From assembly GCF_052060035.1 (NCBI RefSeq), contig NZ_JBPOEA010000002.1:372001-436000 (forward strand): DNA of 64,000 nt, in the 5' to 3' direction. Origin of the DNA: Fodinibius sp052060035 (lineage in GTDB: Bacteria > Bacteroidota > Rhodothermia > Balneolales > Balneolaceae). Positions 7,839 to 16,300 of the stretch are shown here, one piece after another. How positions within the stretch are numbered: position 1 is the stretch's first letter; each line of letters starts with the position of its first letter. The notes beneath the pieces were generated by a model, which saw only the letters and a list, made by a program, of their open reading frames with translations, was not told the origin of the DNA and searched no databases. The translations under genes and the position numbers were made by a program.

Positions 7839-9446
7839 ATGGAGTTACTGCTAAATTTAGTTATTTATTTACCCCTGTTAGGAATTGCCGGAATCCTTGC
7901 TGTCCGGAATGACAAAGCTACGAAGTGGATAAGCCTCGTTGCTACTACTGTAACATTTCTATTGTCGCTACCACTGCTATTTAATTTTGATGTAGCTAAC
8001 TCTGGTGCCATTCAATATCTGACAGAAGGAACTAATATCATGACAGGCCTTGATATTAAATATCTTATTGGGCTCGATGGACTTAGTTTGCTTCTGTTTA
8101 TGCTGACAACTCTTATGGGGCCTATTGTAATATTATCATCTTGGGATTCTGTCAAAAAACATTTGGCGGGATACTATTCTATGCTTCTGCTACTGCAAAC
8201 GGCTTCAATGGGAGTATTTGCTTCGTTAGATCTGATTGTCTTTTACGTTTTCTTTGAGCTTTCTTTGATCCCAATGTACTTCCTTATCGGAATTTGGGGT
8301 GGCGAAAATCGTGTTCATGCTACCGTGAAGTTTTTTGTGTACACATTGGTTGGTTCGCTCATTATGTTGGTTGGGCTGATTTATACAGGATATGATGCGG
8401 GTGCCGCTATTGAAGGGTATAAGTTTACGACTGACTGGCGATTTTTATCCGGCGGTGAATATCAGATTGGATTGGTAGAACAGACCTATCTGTTTTTATC
8501 ATTTGCCTTAGCATTTTCTATCAAAGTTCCGCTGTTTCCATTTCATACCTGGTTGCCGTATGCACACACCGAAGCGCCGACAGCAGGTTCGGTTGTACTG
8601 GCCGCCATTATGTTGAAGATGGGAACTTATGGTTTGCTCAGAATTTGTTTACCGCTGTTTCCCAACGCTTTTGTAGAATTCGCCCCCTATCTGGCAACTT
8701 TGGCAGTGATCGGAATTATCTACGGTGCGCTTGTGGCAATGGTTCAGAAAGATGTTAAGAAATTGGTAGCATATTCATCAGTTAGTCACCTTGGATTCGT
8801 TGTGTTGGGATTGTTCGCCTTTAACACCATTGCGGTGCAGGGGGCCCTTATACAAATGATTAATCACGGTCTTTCTACGGGAGCTCTCTTCTTAATTGTT
8901 GGAATGATTTATGACCGTACGCATACCCGTGATATTAAAGACTACGGTGGCATTGCGAAAGTAGTGCCTGTTTTCGCCGTGATGTTTATGATTGCAACAT
9001 TAGCATCAATTGGTTTGCCGGGATTAAATGGATTTATTGGTGAGTTTTTGATTCTGAACGGAACTTTCAGTTCTGAAGTACTTCCACAAAATGCATTTGT
9101 AGTATTTGCAGCTTTGGGGGTTATATTGGCTGCAGTTTATATGTTGTGGATGTATCAGCGTGTAATGTTTGGGCCGATAAAGCATGAAGAAAATCATAAG
9201 CTTATTGATCTAAATGCACGTGAAATAGGGCTATTAATACCGCTTGTAATTTTTATGGTATGGATTGGGATTCGGCCAACAGATTTCACCCAATATTCCG
9301 AAGTTCAGGTACAGGAATTGCTTGAATCATCTAATGAAAAGCGATTGGCTATACAACAATCAGCAAACAGCCAAGAGTTACCTCAATGGGCTTCTAATTT
9401 ATATGATGTTACGGATGAATTAGCATCGAAAACAGAAAACCAATAG
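7839..9446 (+). CDS. nuoM: NADH-quinone oxidoreductase subunit M
   Basis: Antiporter-like proton-pumping subunit of complex I with about 14 helices. The conserved Glu is in FFELSLIPMYFLIG, and the broken helix region reads PLFPFHTWLPYAHTEAPT, both diagnostic for NuoM/ND4. At 535 residues it is slightly longer than E. coli NuoM (509), because of a polar C-terminal tail of about 40 residues after the last helix (from VQELLESSN on). It is followed after 4 nt by the pterin dehydratase gene. Confidence 0.95.
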   Translation: MELLLNLVIYLPLLGIAGILAVRNDKATKWISLVATTVTFLLSLPLLFNFDVANSGAIQYLTEGTNIMTGLDIKYLIGLDGLSLLLFMLTTLMGPIVILSSWDSVKKHLAGYYSMLLLLQTASMGVFASLDLIVFYVFFELSLIPMYFLIGIWGGENRVHATVKFFVYTLVGSLIMLVGLIYTGYDAGAAIEGYKFTTDWRFLSGGEYQIGLVEQTYLFLSFALAFSIKVPLFPFHTWLPYAHTEAPTAGSVVLAAIMLKMGTYGLLRICLPLFPNAFVEFAPYLATLAVIGIIYGALVAMVQKDVKKLVAYSSVSHLGFVVLGLFAFNTIAVQGALIQMINHGLSTGALFLIVGMIYDRTHTRDIKDYGGIAKVVPVFAVMFMIATLASIGLPGLNGFIGEFLILNGTFSSEVLPQNAFVVFAALGVILAAVYMLWMYQRVMFGPIKHEENHKLIDLNAREIGLLIPLVIFMVWIGIRPTDFTQYSEVQVQELLESSNEKRLAIQQSANSQELPQWASNLYDVTDELASKTENQ

Positions 9447-9450
9447 AATT

Positions 9451-9741
9451 ATGGCAGAACCGCTTTCTAACGATCAAGTTGCCGATGAACTTTCAGAATT
9501 ACCCGGTTGGAGTCACGAAAATGATAAGTTAACTAAAGAATTTGGGTTTGATAATTTTCGGGACGCCATAACTTTTATCAATCGTATAGCATTTGAGGCT
9601 GAAGAACAGGTTCATCATCCTGAAATATTCAATGTTTACAACACGGTTGATATTTCGTTGAGCACCCATGATGCAGGCGGAAAAGTAACCGAGAAAGATA
9701 TCAAGCTCGCAAAAATTATTGAGTCACTGTTTAATAACTAA
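9451..9741 (+). CDS. phhB: Pterin-4a-carbinolamine dehydratase
   Basis: Dehydrates 4a-hydroxytetrahydropterin so that the cofactor can be recycled after aromatic amino acid hydroxylation; related proteins act in molybdopterin metabolism. The 96-residue protein has the family core: EEQVHHPEIFNVYN (51-64) with the His pair, then STHDAGGKVTEKD with the conserved His and Asp. It lies between nuoM and nuoN with gaps of only 4 and 5 nt, so it is certainly co-transcribed with complex I genes. The link could be an ancestral insertion without functional meaning. Two further pterin genes, a pyruvoyl-tetrahydropterin synthase and folE2, lie about 19 kb away. Confidence 0.92.
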   Translation: MAEPLSNDQVADELSELPGWSHENDKLTKEFGFDNFRDAITFINRIAFEAEEQVHHPEIFNVYNTVDISLSTHDAGGKVTEKDIKLAKIIESLFNN

Positions 9742-9746
9742 GTTGC

Positions 9747-11198
9747 ATGGATTACTTACACGATCTTAACGCTTTTTTACCCGGAGTCATTGTTGCACTT
9801 GCGGGGCTTATCGCTATAACCATTGATGCCTACAAAGATGATCACCGGTCTATATATGGCCTTACAGTGTTTTCTCTTTTAGCAGGCCTTGTCTTGTCTC
9901 TAATGGATATGTTTGGTCCCGTTGGAGAAGCATTTTCAGGTATGATAACCTATGGAGGGGTTTCAGCTTTTGGAAGTAGTGTGGTTTTATTTGGAGCGCT
10001 GTTTTGTGTTCTTATTTCGCGAGAATATCTAAATGCTATTGATCATGAATACGGGGAGGTTTATTCCCTCCTGCTCATTGCCACAGCTGGTATGTTGGGT
10101 CTTGTCAGTGCCAATAATTTAATTATGATATTTATTGGTATCGAAACGATGTCGATCTGTTTGTATATCCTGGCAGGGATAATTAAAGAGCAAAAAATCG
10201 GGGCAGAAGCTTCTCTTAAATATTTTCTACTGGGGGCTTTTTCTACCGGGTTCTTACTATATGGAATGGCGCTATTATATGGAGCAACGGGTTCGTTGTA
10301 TCTTACAGAAATTGCAGAAGCTGCCAGCTCAAATTTACTTTTCATTGCAGGTGCGGCATTACTGTTAATTGGGTTCTTCTTTAAGGTATCAGCTGTTCCA
10401 TTTCATATGTGGACGCCGGATGTGTATCAAGGAACACCAACAACTATTACTGCCTATATGGCAACTGCTTCTAAGTCAGCCGCCTTTGTTGCTTTGTTAG
10501 TAGTTCTATCTAAAATGATTCCTGCAGAAACCGCTGACTGGGCTGGAGTAATTGAAGTTATTGCAATACTTACGATGGTATTGGGTAATTTGATCGCCAT
10601 TGTACAGGATAATATTAAAAGAATGCTTGCTTATTCAAGTGTTGCGCATGCAGGATATGTATTGGTCGGATTGGCGGCAGGAACACCGGAAGGCTACAGT
10701 GCTGTACTGTTCTATCTTTTTGCATATACCATAATGAATATTGGAGCGTTTGGAGTTGTGGCGTATTATGAGCGTCAGCAGGGACTCGATTTCACAGATA
10801 TCAATAATTATGCAGGTTTAGGCTTTAAAAAACCACTAATGGGAGTATTACTTTCATTCTTCCTTTTTTCATTGGCCGGTATTCCACCTTTCGTAGGATT
10901 TATAGGAAAATATTTAATCTTTGCTGCGGCTATTAATGCTGGGTATGTGGCTTTGGCAATAATTCTTGCCCTCGCAAGTGCAGCAAGTGTATATTATTAT
11001 TTGCGACCGATGGTATATATGTATTTCCGTGATGCACATAAAGATGTTCCGTTAGTTCGTTCAGGAATTGTATTCCGTTCAACGTTGGTAGTATTGGCTA
11101 TACTAACGCTTTATTTTGGTATAGCTTTTGGCGATCTGCATAATTTGCTTTCCTCTTACTATAGCACTGACTGGGTTACCCATTTAATGGGACAGTAA
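9747..11198 (+). CDS. nuoN: NADH-quinone oxidoreductase subunit N
   Basis: Third antiporter-like subunit of complex I, 483 residues and about 14 helices. The diagnostic parts are IGIETMSICLYILAG with the conserved Glu, and FHMWTPDVYQGTPTT. It closes the J-K-L-M-N set, the complete distal membrane arm except for subunits A and H. No obvious terminator follows; the next signal is the rpsF promoter at 11262. Confidence 0.95.
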   Translation: MDYLHDLNAFLPGVIVALAGLIAITIDAYKDDHRSIYGLTVFSLLAGLVLSLMDMFGPVGEAFSGMITYGGVSAFGSSVVLFGALFCVLISREYLNAIDHEYGEVYSLLLIATAGMLGLVSANNLIMIFIGIETMSICLYILAGIIKEQKIGAEASLKYFLLGAFSTGFLLYGMALLYGATGSLYLTEIAEAASSNLLFIAGAALLLIGFFFKVSAVPFHMWTPDVYQGTPTTITAYMATASKSAAFVALLVVLSKMIPAETADWAGVIEVIAILTMVLGNLIAIVQDNIKRMLAYSSVAHAGYVLVGLAAGTPEGYSAVLFYLFAYTIMNIGAFGVVAYYERQQGLDFTDINNYAGLGFKKPLMGVLLSFFLFSLAGIPPFVGFIGKYLIFAAAINAGYVALAIILALASAASVYYYLRPMVYMYFRDAHKDVPLVRSGIVFRSTLVVLAILTLYFGIAFGDLHNLLSSYYSTDWVTHLMGQ

Positions 11199-11250
11199 AT
11201 AAAGCCGTTTTACTTTTTCTAATTGCATTGATGCAGGTATAAAAGATTAT

Positions 11251-11265
11251 CCAATCATGGATTGG
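11251..11265. promoter_or_regulatory. Short dyad overlapping the rpsF promoter
   Basis: CCAATC-ATG-GATTGG is a perfect 6-bp inverted repeat that covers the -33 element of the rpsF promoter. A DNA-binding regulator placed here would affect transcription, but the repeat is short enough to arise by chance. Confidence 0.25.
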
Positions 11266-11292
11266 AATTAAATGCAAAAAAGCCTATTTTTG
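11262..11292 (+). promoter_or_regulatory. Promoter of rpsF-rpsR-rplI
   Basis: TTG at 11262-11264 and TATTTTTG at 11285-11292 are separated by 20 nt, an exact match to the Bacteroidota consensus. Transcription would start just before a hairpin in the rpsF leader. Confidence 0.6.
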
Positions 11293-11299
11293 CGTGCCT

Positions 11300-11327
11300 G
11301 CTGACGAGTGAAAGTCACCACGTCGGC
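11300..11327 (+). promoter_or_regulatory. Structured rpsF leader, candidate S6:S18-binding RNA
   Basis: GCTGACG (11300-11306) pairs with CGTCGGC (11321-11327, one G-U), and inside it GTGA (11308-11311) pairs with TCAC (11315-11318) around a 3-nt loop. The result is a two-part stem with an asymmetric internal bulge (A on one side, CA on the other). Bacterial rpsF leaders are known to carry an autoregulatory RNA bound by the S6:S18 complex, and place and shape fit. The published motif has a CCG in its bulge, which I do not clearly see, so the assignment is tentative. Confidence 0.4.
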
Positions 11328-11363
11328 TGTTTCAATTAGGAACAACCAAAGGAAACATATCAC

Positions 11364-11744
11364 ATGAGTAGAAATTATTACGAGCTAACTTATATACTTA
11401 ATCCTGTCTTAGAAGACGATCAATACGAAGAGATCGTCGAAAAATTCACCGAACTTATTCGAAATAACGAAGGTGAAATTGATGAAGTTGATGAATGGGG
11501 AATCCGTAAGTTTGAATACGAAATGGACGGTAAATCAAGTGGTTACTATGTAAACGCTTATTTTACTGCTCCCGGAGAATTGATCGAAAAGCTGGAACGG
11601 GGTCTTCGCATTGATGATCATGTAATGCGCTATTTAACGCTCAAGTACGATGCAAAGATGAAACGCCATCGTGATTTACAGCGTAAAAACGCTGTTCCCC
11701 AGGTCTTTGTCGATGAAGAGGAAGAAGCAGAAGACGAAGATTAA
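11364..11744 (+). CDS. rpsF: 30S ribosomal protein S6
   Basis: Ribosomal protein that pairs with S18 on the platform of the small subunit. The N-terminus NYYELTYILNP and the middle WGIRKFEYEMDG with GYYVNAYF are standard S6 strands. At 126 residues it has a slightly long acidic C-terminus (EEEEAEDED), comparable to the glutamylated tail of E. coli S6. It begins a three-gene ribosomal operon. Unlike many bacteria, no ssb gene lies between rpsF and rpsR. Confidence 0.95.
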   Translation: MSRNYYELTYILNPVLEDDQYEEIVEKFTELIRNNEGEIDEVDEWGIRKFEYEMDGKSSGYYVNAYFTAPGELIEKLERGLRIDDHVMRYLTLKYDAKMKRHRDLQRKNAVPQVFVDEEEEAEDED

Positions 11745-11775
11745 TTCATCTCTATAAACAAAATTATTTAAGATT

Positions 11776-12027
11776 ATGATTAAGAATCCATCACACCCAA
11801 AGAAGGGACACATTAAAACCCGCGAATGCAAGTTTACAAAAGCGGGCATTGAATATATTGATTACAAAGATACGGACCTGTTAGAAAGATTTATGAACGA
11901 CCAGGGAAAAATTCTTCCTCGTCGTGTAACCGGGACGAGTGCAAAATATCAGCGACAGCTATCTCGTGCTATTAAGCGCGCTCGTTTTCTTGGATTACTT
12001 CCGTATGTAGCAGATAACCTTCGATAA
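11776..12027 (+). CDS. rpsR: 30S ribosomal protein S18
   Basis: Partner of S6 in the small subunit. The 83-residue chain contains KFTKAGIEYIDYKD, then ILPRRVTGTSAKYQRQLSRAI and KRARFLGLLPY, all hallmarks of S18. Only one Cys (in RECKF) remains, so it is a zinc-independent form. The gap to rpsF is 31 nt and to rplI 17 nt. Confidence 0.96.
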   Translation: MIKNPSHPKKGHIKTRECKFTKAGIEYIDYKDTDLLERFMNDQGKILPRRVTGTSAKYQRQLSRAIKRARFLGLLPYVADNLR

Positions 12028-12044
12028 AAAAAGATATTATTCCA

Positions 12045-12503
12045 ATGGCTAATAAGTACATGAAATTAATTTTACGAGAAGATGTTGATAAGCTCGGAGA
12101 ATCTGGCGACATCGTTGAGGTTCGGGCTGGTTACGGCCGAAACTATTTGATTCCTCAGGGTAAAGCTATGATGGCTACCGATGGAGCTCTTAAGCAGGTA
12201 GAGCGCATGAAAGAACAGGCAGAGCGTCGCGCTGAACTAACTGTAGAGCGTGCCCAGGAAATGGCAGCGCGCCTTGAAACGACATCAGTAACTATTCCTG
12301 TTGAAGTAGGTGAAGACGAACGTATTCACGGTTCCGTAACAACCCAAGATGTTGCCGATGCTTTAGCCGAACGCGATATTGATATTGATAAACGTAAGAT
12401 TACAATAGATCAAGATATCAAAACGTTGGGTGAGTACACTGCAACAATAAGCCTGATTAGTGAAATTAAAGCACAAATCAAGGTTTGGGTGGTCAAAGAA
12501 TAA
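12045..12503 (+). CDS. rplI: 50S ribosomal protein L9
   Basis: Large-subunit protein with two globular domains joined by a long helix. The N-terminus has LREDVDKLGESGDIVEVRAGYGRNYLIPQGKA (the signature is spread over residues 9-40), the middle has the connecting helix rich in Glu and Arg, and the C-terminal domain has ERIHGSVT. At 152 residues it has the standard length. It ends the rpsF-rpsR-rplI operon; dsbD begins 34 nt later and may be read through. Confidence 0.95.
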   Translation: MANKYMKLILREDVDKLGESGDIVEVRAGYGRNYLIPQGKAMMATDGALKQVERMKEQAERRAELTVERAQEMAARLETTSVTIPVEVGEDERIHGSVTTQDVADALAERDIDIDKRKITIDQDIKTLGEYTATISLISEIKAQIKVWVVKE

Positions 12504-12537
12504 ATACCACATTAGCGTTTAACACAATTTACTGGTA

Positions 12538-14535
12538 ATGAAATATTCTTTACCTATTAAGAAAGTGATGGGGATCATCGTTATGATGTTATCCCCATTT
12601 TTTGTTCAGGGTCAAATGTTAGACCCAGTCTCATATTCTGTCGTGGATGCTCCAGAGCAGGTAAAGGCAGGAGAGGTTTTTGAAATAACAGTAGAAGCTT
12701 CTATTGATGGGGAGTGGCACTTGTACTCAGTTGCCAATGATCCTGATGCCGGCCCTTATCCCACCCAATTTTCTTCGTCTTCTTCAGAGGTGGCAATTGC
12801 AGGAGAGGTACAAGAAAGCAAGCCCTCTATTGAAATGGATCCCAACTTCAATGCAGAGTTGGGATGGCATACCAATCAAGCGACTTTTACGATCCCAATA
12901 GCATTGCGCAGTGATATTTCAGGATCTGCGGAGATTGCATTAGAGGTATTGTACCAGGTTTGTGATGATAAATCTTGCTTGCCGCCAAAGACGAAATCTA
13001 TTTCACATACCATATCAGTTGAAGGGGTTTCTCAAAACCCGTACAGCAATTTTGATAAGTCAGTTGCCGATGGTTCTGAACAACCTCAAACCACATCCAA
13101 TGCTGATCAAAATGAAGCAGAGCCAGAAGAACAAGGACAAGTTGATACGAGTGGTTATAGTTCCGGAGGTATATTTTCTTTTCTTTGGATTGCACTTGCT
13201 GCAGGCTTTGCTGCCTTGTTGACTCCTTGCGTATTTCCAATGATTCCCTTGACGGTATCTTTCTTCTCTAAACAGAAGGAAGGAAAGGGGACAGCTGCAA
13301 TCGGGCAAGCTTTTGGGTTTGGCCTGGCTATTGTAGTTACCTTCACCATTTTAGGAGCTTTGCTTGCTCTCTTTATTGGGGCTTCGGGTGCTAATAAATT
13401 TGCTGCTAACCCATGGGTGAATTTGTTTATTGCGCTGGTGCTGGTTGTATTTGCTGTTAGCTTGTTAGGAGCTTTTGAATTGCGACTGCCCCACCAACTC
13501 ACAAATTGGCTAAATAGGAAAAGCAATGAAAGCTCTGGACTAATTGGGATTTTGTTTATGGCCTTGACGATAAGTGCTGTATCTTTCTCTTGCACGGCAC
13601 CATTTGTAGGAGGGGTATTGGCGGCTACGGCAGGTGGTGAGTGGTTTTATCCTATTATAGGAATGGCAGGCTTTTCAGCTGCATTTGCCAGTCCTTTTGT
13701 ATTATTTGCTTTATTCCCGAGATGGCTGGAAAGCTTGCCCAAAAGTGGTTCCTGGATGAATATTGTTAAAGTATTATTGGGATTTATTGAGCTGGCTGCG
13801 GCCATAAAGTTTTTATCCAACGCTGATCTTGTATGGGAGTGGGGACTTATTTCCCGTCCATTTGCAATCGCTACATGGGTTGCAATCTTCTTGATGGCCG
13901 GTTTATATCTATTGGGCGTATACTCTATTAATGATGATACCAAGCCCCAGCAGATTGGTACTGGTCGACTAATGCTGGCTATGCCATTTATCTTATTTAG
14001 TTTTTATTTGATTCCTGGATTAATGGGAGCATCGCTTGGAATTTGGGACTCTTGGCTCCCCCCGAAACAAGCTACTGATGTAAGTGTTGTCCGCTCGCTC
14101 GCACAGCAGGGAGGGGGGGCTCTAAAATCAGGAGAAGCTGAAAATTGGTCCAACAACTATAATAAGGCCCGTGAGATAGCTCAAAAGGAAAACAAACCTC
14201 TATTTATAGACTTTACAGGCTATACTTGTACAAACTGTCGTGCTATGGAAACGAATGTTTTCCCACTCGCGGAGGTTCAAAAACGATTTGCAAAAATGCA
14301 GCAAGTGCGTTTATATACTGATGACGGTTCTGACGGGCCGGCAAATCAAAAGTTTCAATTTGAGTTGACCGGAACAGTGGCATTACCTACTTATGTAATT
14401 GTTGATCCGGAAAGTGAAAAAATAATGGATCAGCTTGTGGGATATGCCAATAAAGAAAAGTTCCGCCAATTTTTAGATTCAGGACTTCAACGGTTTGAAC
14501 AATCAAATGACAATTTTAGGGTTGGTAATCTTTGA
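12538..14535 (+). CDS. dsbD: DsbD-type thiol:disulfide interchange protein
   Basis: Carries reducing power from cytoplasmic thioredoxin across the inner membrane to periplasmic proteins. Domain order: signal peptide (1-26), periplasmic DsbD-alpha-like domain with Cys142 and Cys147, Glu/Gln-rich linker, CcdA-type membrane domain with Cys231 (LTPCVFPMIPL) and Cys352 (SFSCTAPF), and a C-terminal thioredoxin fold with Cys564-Thr-Asn-Cys567. All three Cys pairs needed for electron relay are present. The 665-residue length is usual for Bacteroidota. The N-terminal domain may serve cytochrome c maturation or a peroxide-reducing partner; the window does not show which. Confidence 0.9.
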   Translation: MKYSLPIKKVMGIIVMMLSPFFVQGQMLDPVSYSVVDAPEQVKAGEVFEITVEASIDGEWHLYSVANDPDAGPYPTQFSSSSSEVAIAGEVQESKPSIEMDPNFNAELGWHTNQATFTIPIALRSDISGSAEIALEVLYQVCDDKSCLPPKTKSISHTISVEGVSQNPYSNFDKSVADGSEQPQTTSNADQNEAEPEEQGQVDTSGYSSGGIFSFLWIALAAGFAALLTPCVFPMIPLTVSFFSKQKEGKGTAAIGQAFGFGLAIVVTFTILGALLALFIGASGANKFAANPWVNLFIALVLVVFAVSLLGAFELRLPHQLTNWLNRKSNESSGLIGILFMALTISAVSFSCTAPFVGGVLAATAGGEWFYPIIGMAGFSAAFASPFVLFALFPRWLESLPKSGSWMNIVKVLLGFIELAAAIKFLSNADLVWEWGLISRPFAIATWVAIFLMAGLYLLGVYSINDDTKPQQIGTGRLMLAMPFILFSFYLIPGLMGASLGIWDSWLPPKQATDVSVVRSLAQQGGGALKSGEAENWSNNYNKAREIAQKENKPLFIDFTGYTCTNCRAMETNVFPLAEVQKRFAKMQQVRLYTDDGSDGPANQKFQFELTGTVALPTYVIVDPESEKIMDQLVGYANKEKFRQFLDSGLQRFEQSNDNFRVGNL

Positions 14536-14599
14536 TTGGGGCTTCATTTCGGTAAATAGTTTTTAAATACTATTTAATTAAAAAATGTAGCACTCAGCC

Positions 14600-14633
14600 T
14601 TTGACATTTTAGTCAAAATGATCTATAATTTTG
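14600..14633 (+). promoter_or_regulatory. Promoter of the exbB-exbD cluster with overlapping dyad
   Basis: TTGACA (14601-14606), 17 nt and TATAAT (14624-14629) form a perfect E. coli-type sigma70 promoter. Shifted by 2 nt, TAATTTTG (14626-14633) is an exact Bacteroidota -7 element with TTTG at 14600-14603, though the 22-nt spacing is slightly long. TTTGAC (14600-14605) and GTCAAA (14612-14617) form an inverted repeat over the -35 region, a plausible operator. It lies 56 nt before the exbB start. Confidence 0.6.
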
Positions 14634-14689
14634 CATCTTTATAAGCCCTTACTAACTGATAATAAATATAATTTAATCGGAGTAATCGT

Positions 14690-15403
14690 ATGACATCGTC
14701 TATAGCTCTCTTTTTCCTTCAAGCAGGAGTAGACCAAGGATTTTTTAATGTTCTCGTAGAAAAATTTAACGAAGGTAATGAGGGTGGGTTTATGTGGCCG
14801 GTCCTTGTTGCCCTTATTCTTGGGTTAGCTATCTTCCTGGAGCGAATTATTACACTTAACTTAGCTGATATTGACACGCGTAAGTTTATTGTTGACGTGC
14901 AAGAGGCTCTTCAAGAAGGTGGCGTTCCCGCTGCTAAAGAACTTTGTGCAGAAACAAGAGGTCCGGTGGCTTCTGTTTTTCAAGCTGGATTAATGCGTGT
15001 TGATGAAGGCGTTGAAGCAGCAGAAAAAGCCATATCATCATATGGTTCAATTGAGATGAGTTTCCTTGAACGGGGACTGGTATGGCTATCGTTATTTATT
15101 GCCATTGCCCCAATGCTTGGTTTCCTCGGTACTGTTGTAGGTATGATTCAGGCATTTGATGCCATTGAACAGGCCGGTGATATTTCACCCACGCTTGTTG
15201 CTGGTGGTATTAAGGTGGCACTTTTGACCACAGCTGCAGGTCTTCTTGCAGGTATTATCCTTCAGGTAGGATACAACTACTGTGTTTCTAAAATTGATCG
15301 ACTTATTTCAGAAATGGAGGAGAGTTCAATTACATTGATCGACTCTATTGTAATGCTCAAAGAAGGTGAGCAAATTGTTGATACTTCTGGAGATTCAGAA
15401 TAA
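14690..15403 (+). CDS. exbB: MotA/TolQ/ExbB proton-channel protein
   Basis: Inner-membrane proton channel subunit that powers TonB- or Tol-type energy transfer to the outer membrane. It has a first helix near residues 35-53, and the family signature pair of helices with APMLGFLGTVVGMIQAF and VALLTTAAGLLAGIILQVGYN. The length of 237 residues fits ExbB/TolQ. It is the first gene of a cluster with a small membrane protein and two exbD genes, and could energise the TonB-dependent receptors in this window. No tonB gene is visible here, so ExbB versus TolQ is not decided. Confidence 0.88.
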   Translation: MTSSIALFFLQAGVDQGFFNVLVEKFNEGNEGGFMWPVLVALILGLAIFLERIITLNLADIDTRKFIVDVQEALQEGGVPAAKELCAETRGPVASVFQAGLMRVDEGVEAAEKAISSYGSIEMSFLERGLVWLSLFIAIAPMLGFLGTVVGMIQAFDAIEQAGDISPTLVAGGIKVALLTTAAGLLAGIILQVGYNYCVSKIDRLISEMEESSITLIDSIVMLKEGEQIVDTSGDSE

Positions 15404-15454
15404 GCATCCGGAAAACTCAACATTTTCACCCTATTTTAATAACGGTATAATATT

Positions 15455-15724
15455 ATGATTGTAAATATAGCATTAGGATTAGGCCTCGGTTTAATTGGAC
15501 TTGGAGTACTGGGAATGATTGTTTCCGGTATCAGAAGTGTCATGAAGGGAAAGCAGGATGTTAAGAAGATTATCACCATGCTTGTGCCTTTCGTTGTGTT
15601 TGGTATTGCTTACGGTATTGCCGGTACGGTAACAGAAGCTGCTATTGGAACCATGTTGTTTATGATGGGAGCAATGATACTGCTTATTGCCCTTACCGGT
15701 ATGCGAACCACATTTAATTTATAA
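15455..15724 (+). CDS. Small inner-membrane protein of an exbB/exbD cluster
   Basis: The 89-residue protein is almost wholly hydrophobic with three likely helices: residues 2-26 (Gly/Leu-rich), 41-60 and 66-84. They are linked by a basic loop MKGKQDVKK. I do not know a named family. It sits between exbB (51-nt gap) and exbD (20-nt gap), and genes like it are found at this position in related Bacteroidota clusters as far as I recall. A role as an accessory subunit of the proton channel is inference from position. Confidence 0.75.
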   Translation: MIVNIALGLGLGLIGLGVLGMIVSGIRSVMKGKQDVKKIITMLVPFVVFGIAYGIAGTVTEAAIGTMLFMMGAMILLIALTGMRTTFNL

Positions 15725-15744
15725 TATCTATAAATAGCTAAGCG

Positions 15745-16287
15745 ATGTTTGACGATAAAAAAGAGCGAGAAGATCCAGAAATAGGCGGTGCGGGAATGGC
15801 CGATATCGCCTTCTTACTGCTTATCTTCTTCTTACTTGTGACAACGATTGATGTGGATACCGGCATTGGACTTCAACTTCCGCCCGCTCCTGAGGAAAAT
15901 CAAGAACCTCCGCCCATTAAAGAGCGTAACCTTTTAAATATCTTGGTGAACTCACAGGGTATGGTACTAATGGATGAAGAGCCAACACCTGTTAGCCAGG
16001 TTAAACAAAAGGTGAAGGATTTTATAACAAATCGGGGCGAAAATCCTGAATTATCTGATTCACCGGATCAAGCTATTGTCTCTATTAAAACAGACAGAGC
16101 TACTCCCTATAATGTTTACATAGATATGCTTGATGAGGTGATGGGGGCTTATGCCGAATTACGTAACCAAGCCGCACAGGCAAAGTTTGGGAGAAACTAT
16201 GGCCAGTTAGGGGATAATAGTGAGCAGAAACAAGCTATTCAGGATATGTATCCGAAGAAAATTTCAATCGCAGAGCCCAACCAATAA
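15745..16287 (+). CDS. exbD: ExbD/TolR-type biopolymer transport protein (first copy)
   Basis: Partner of ExbB with one N-terminal membrane helix carrying the essential Asp in MADIAFLLLIFFLLVTT, followed by a periplasmic domain. At 180 residues it is longer than E. coli ExbD (141); the extra part is a polar C-terminal tail from about residue 130 (ELRNQAAQAKFG onward). It is followed 13 nt later by a second exbD, so the complex may contain a heteromeric ExbD pair. Confidence 0.88.
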   Translation: MFDDKKEREDPEIGGAGMADIAFLLLIFFLLVTTIDVDTGIGLQLPPAPEENQEPPPIKERNLLNILVNSQGMVLMDEEPTPVSQVKQKVKDFITNRGENPELSDSPDQAIVSIKTDRATPYNVYIDMLDEVMGAYAELRNQAAQAKFGRNYGQLGDNSEQKQAIQDMYPKKISIAEPNQ

Positions 16288-16300
16288 AATAGTTTAACTT

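Noticed and set aside
13155..13595. 146-residue minus-strand frame inside dsbD
   Set aside because: Antisense shadow of the membrane domain with no family resemblance.
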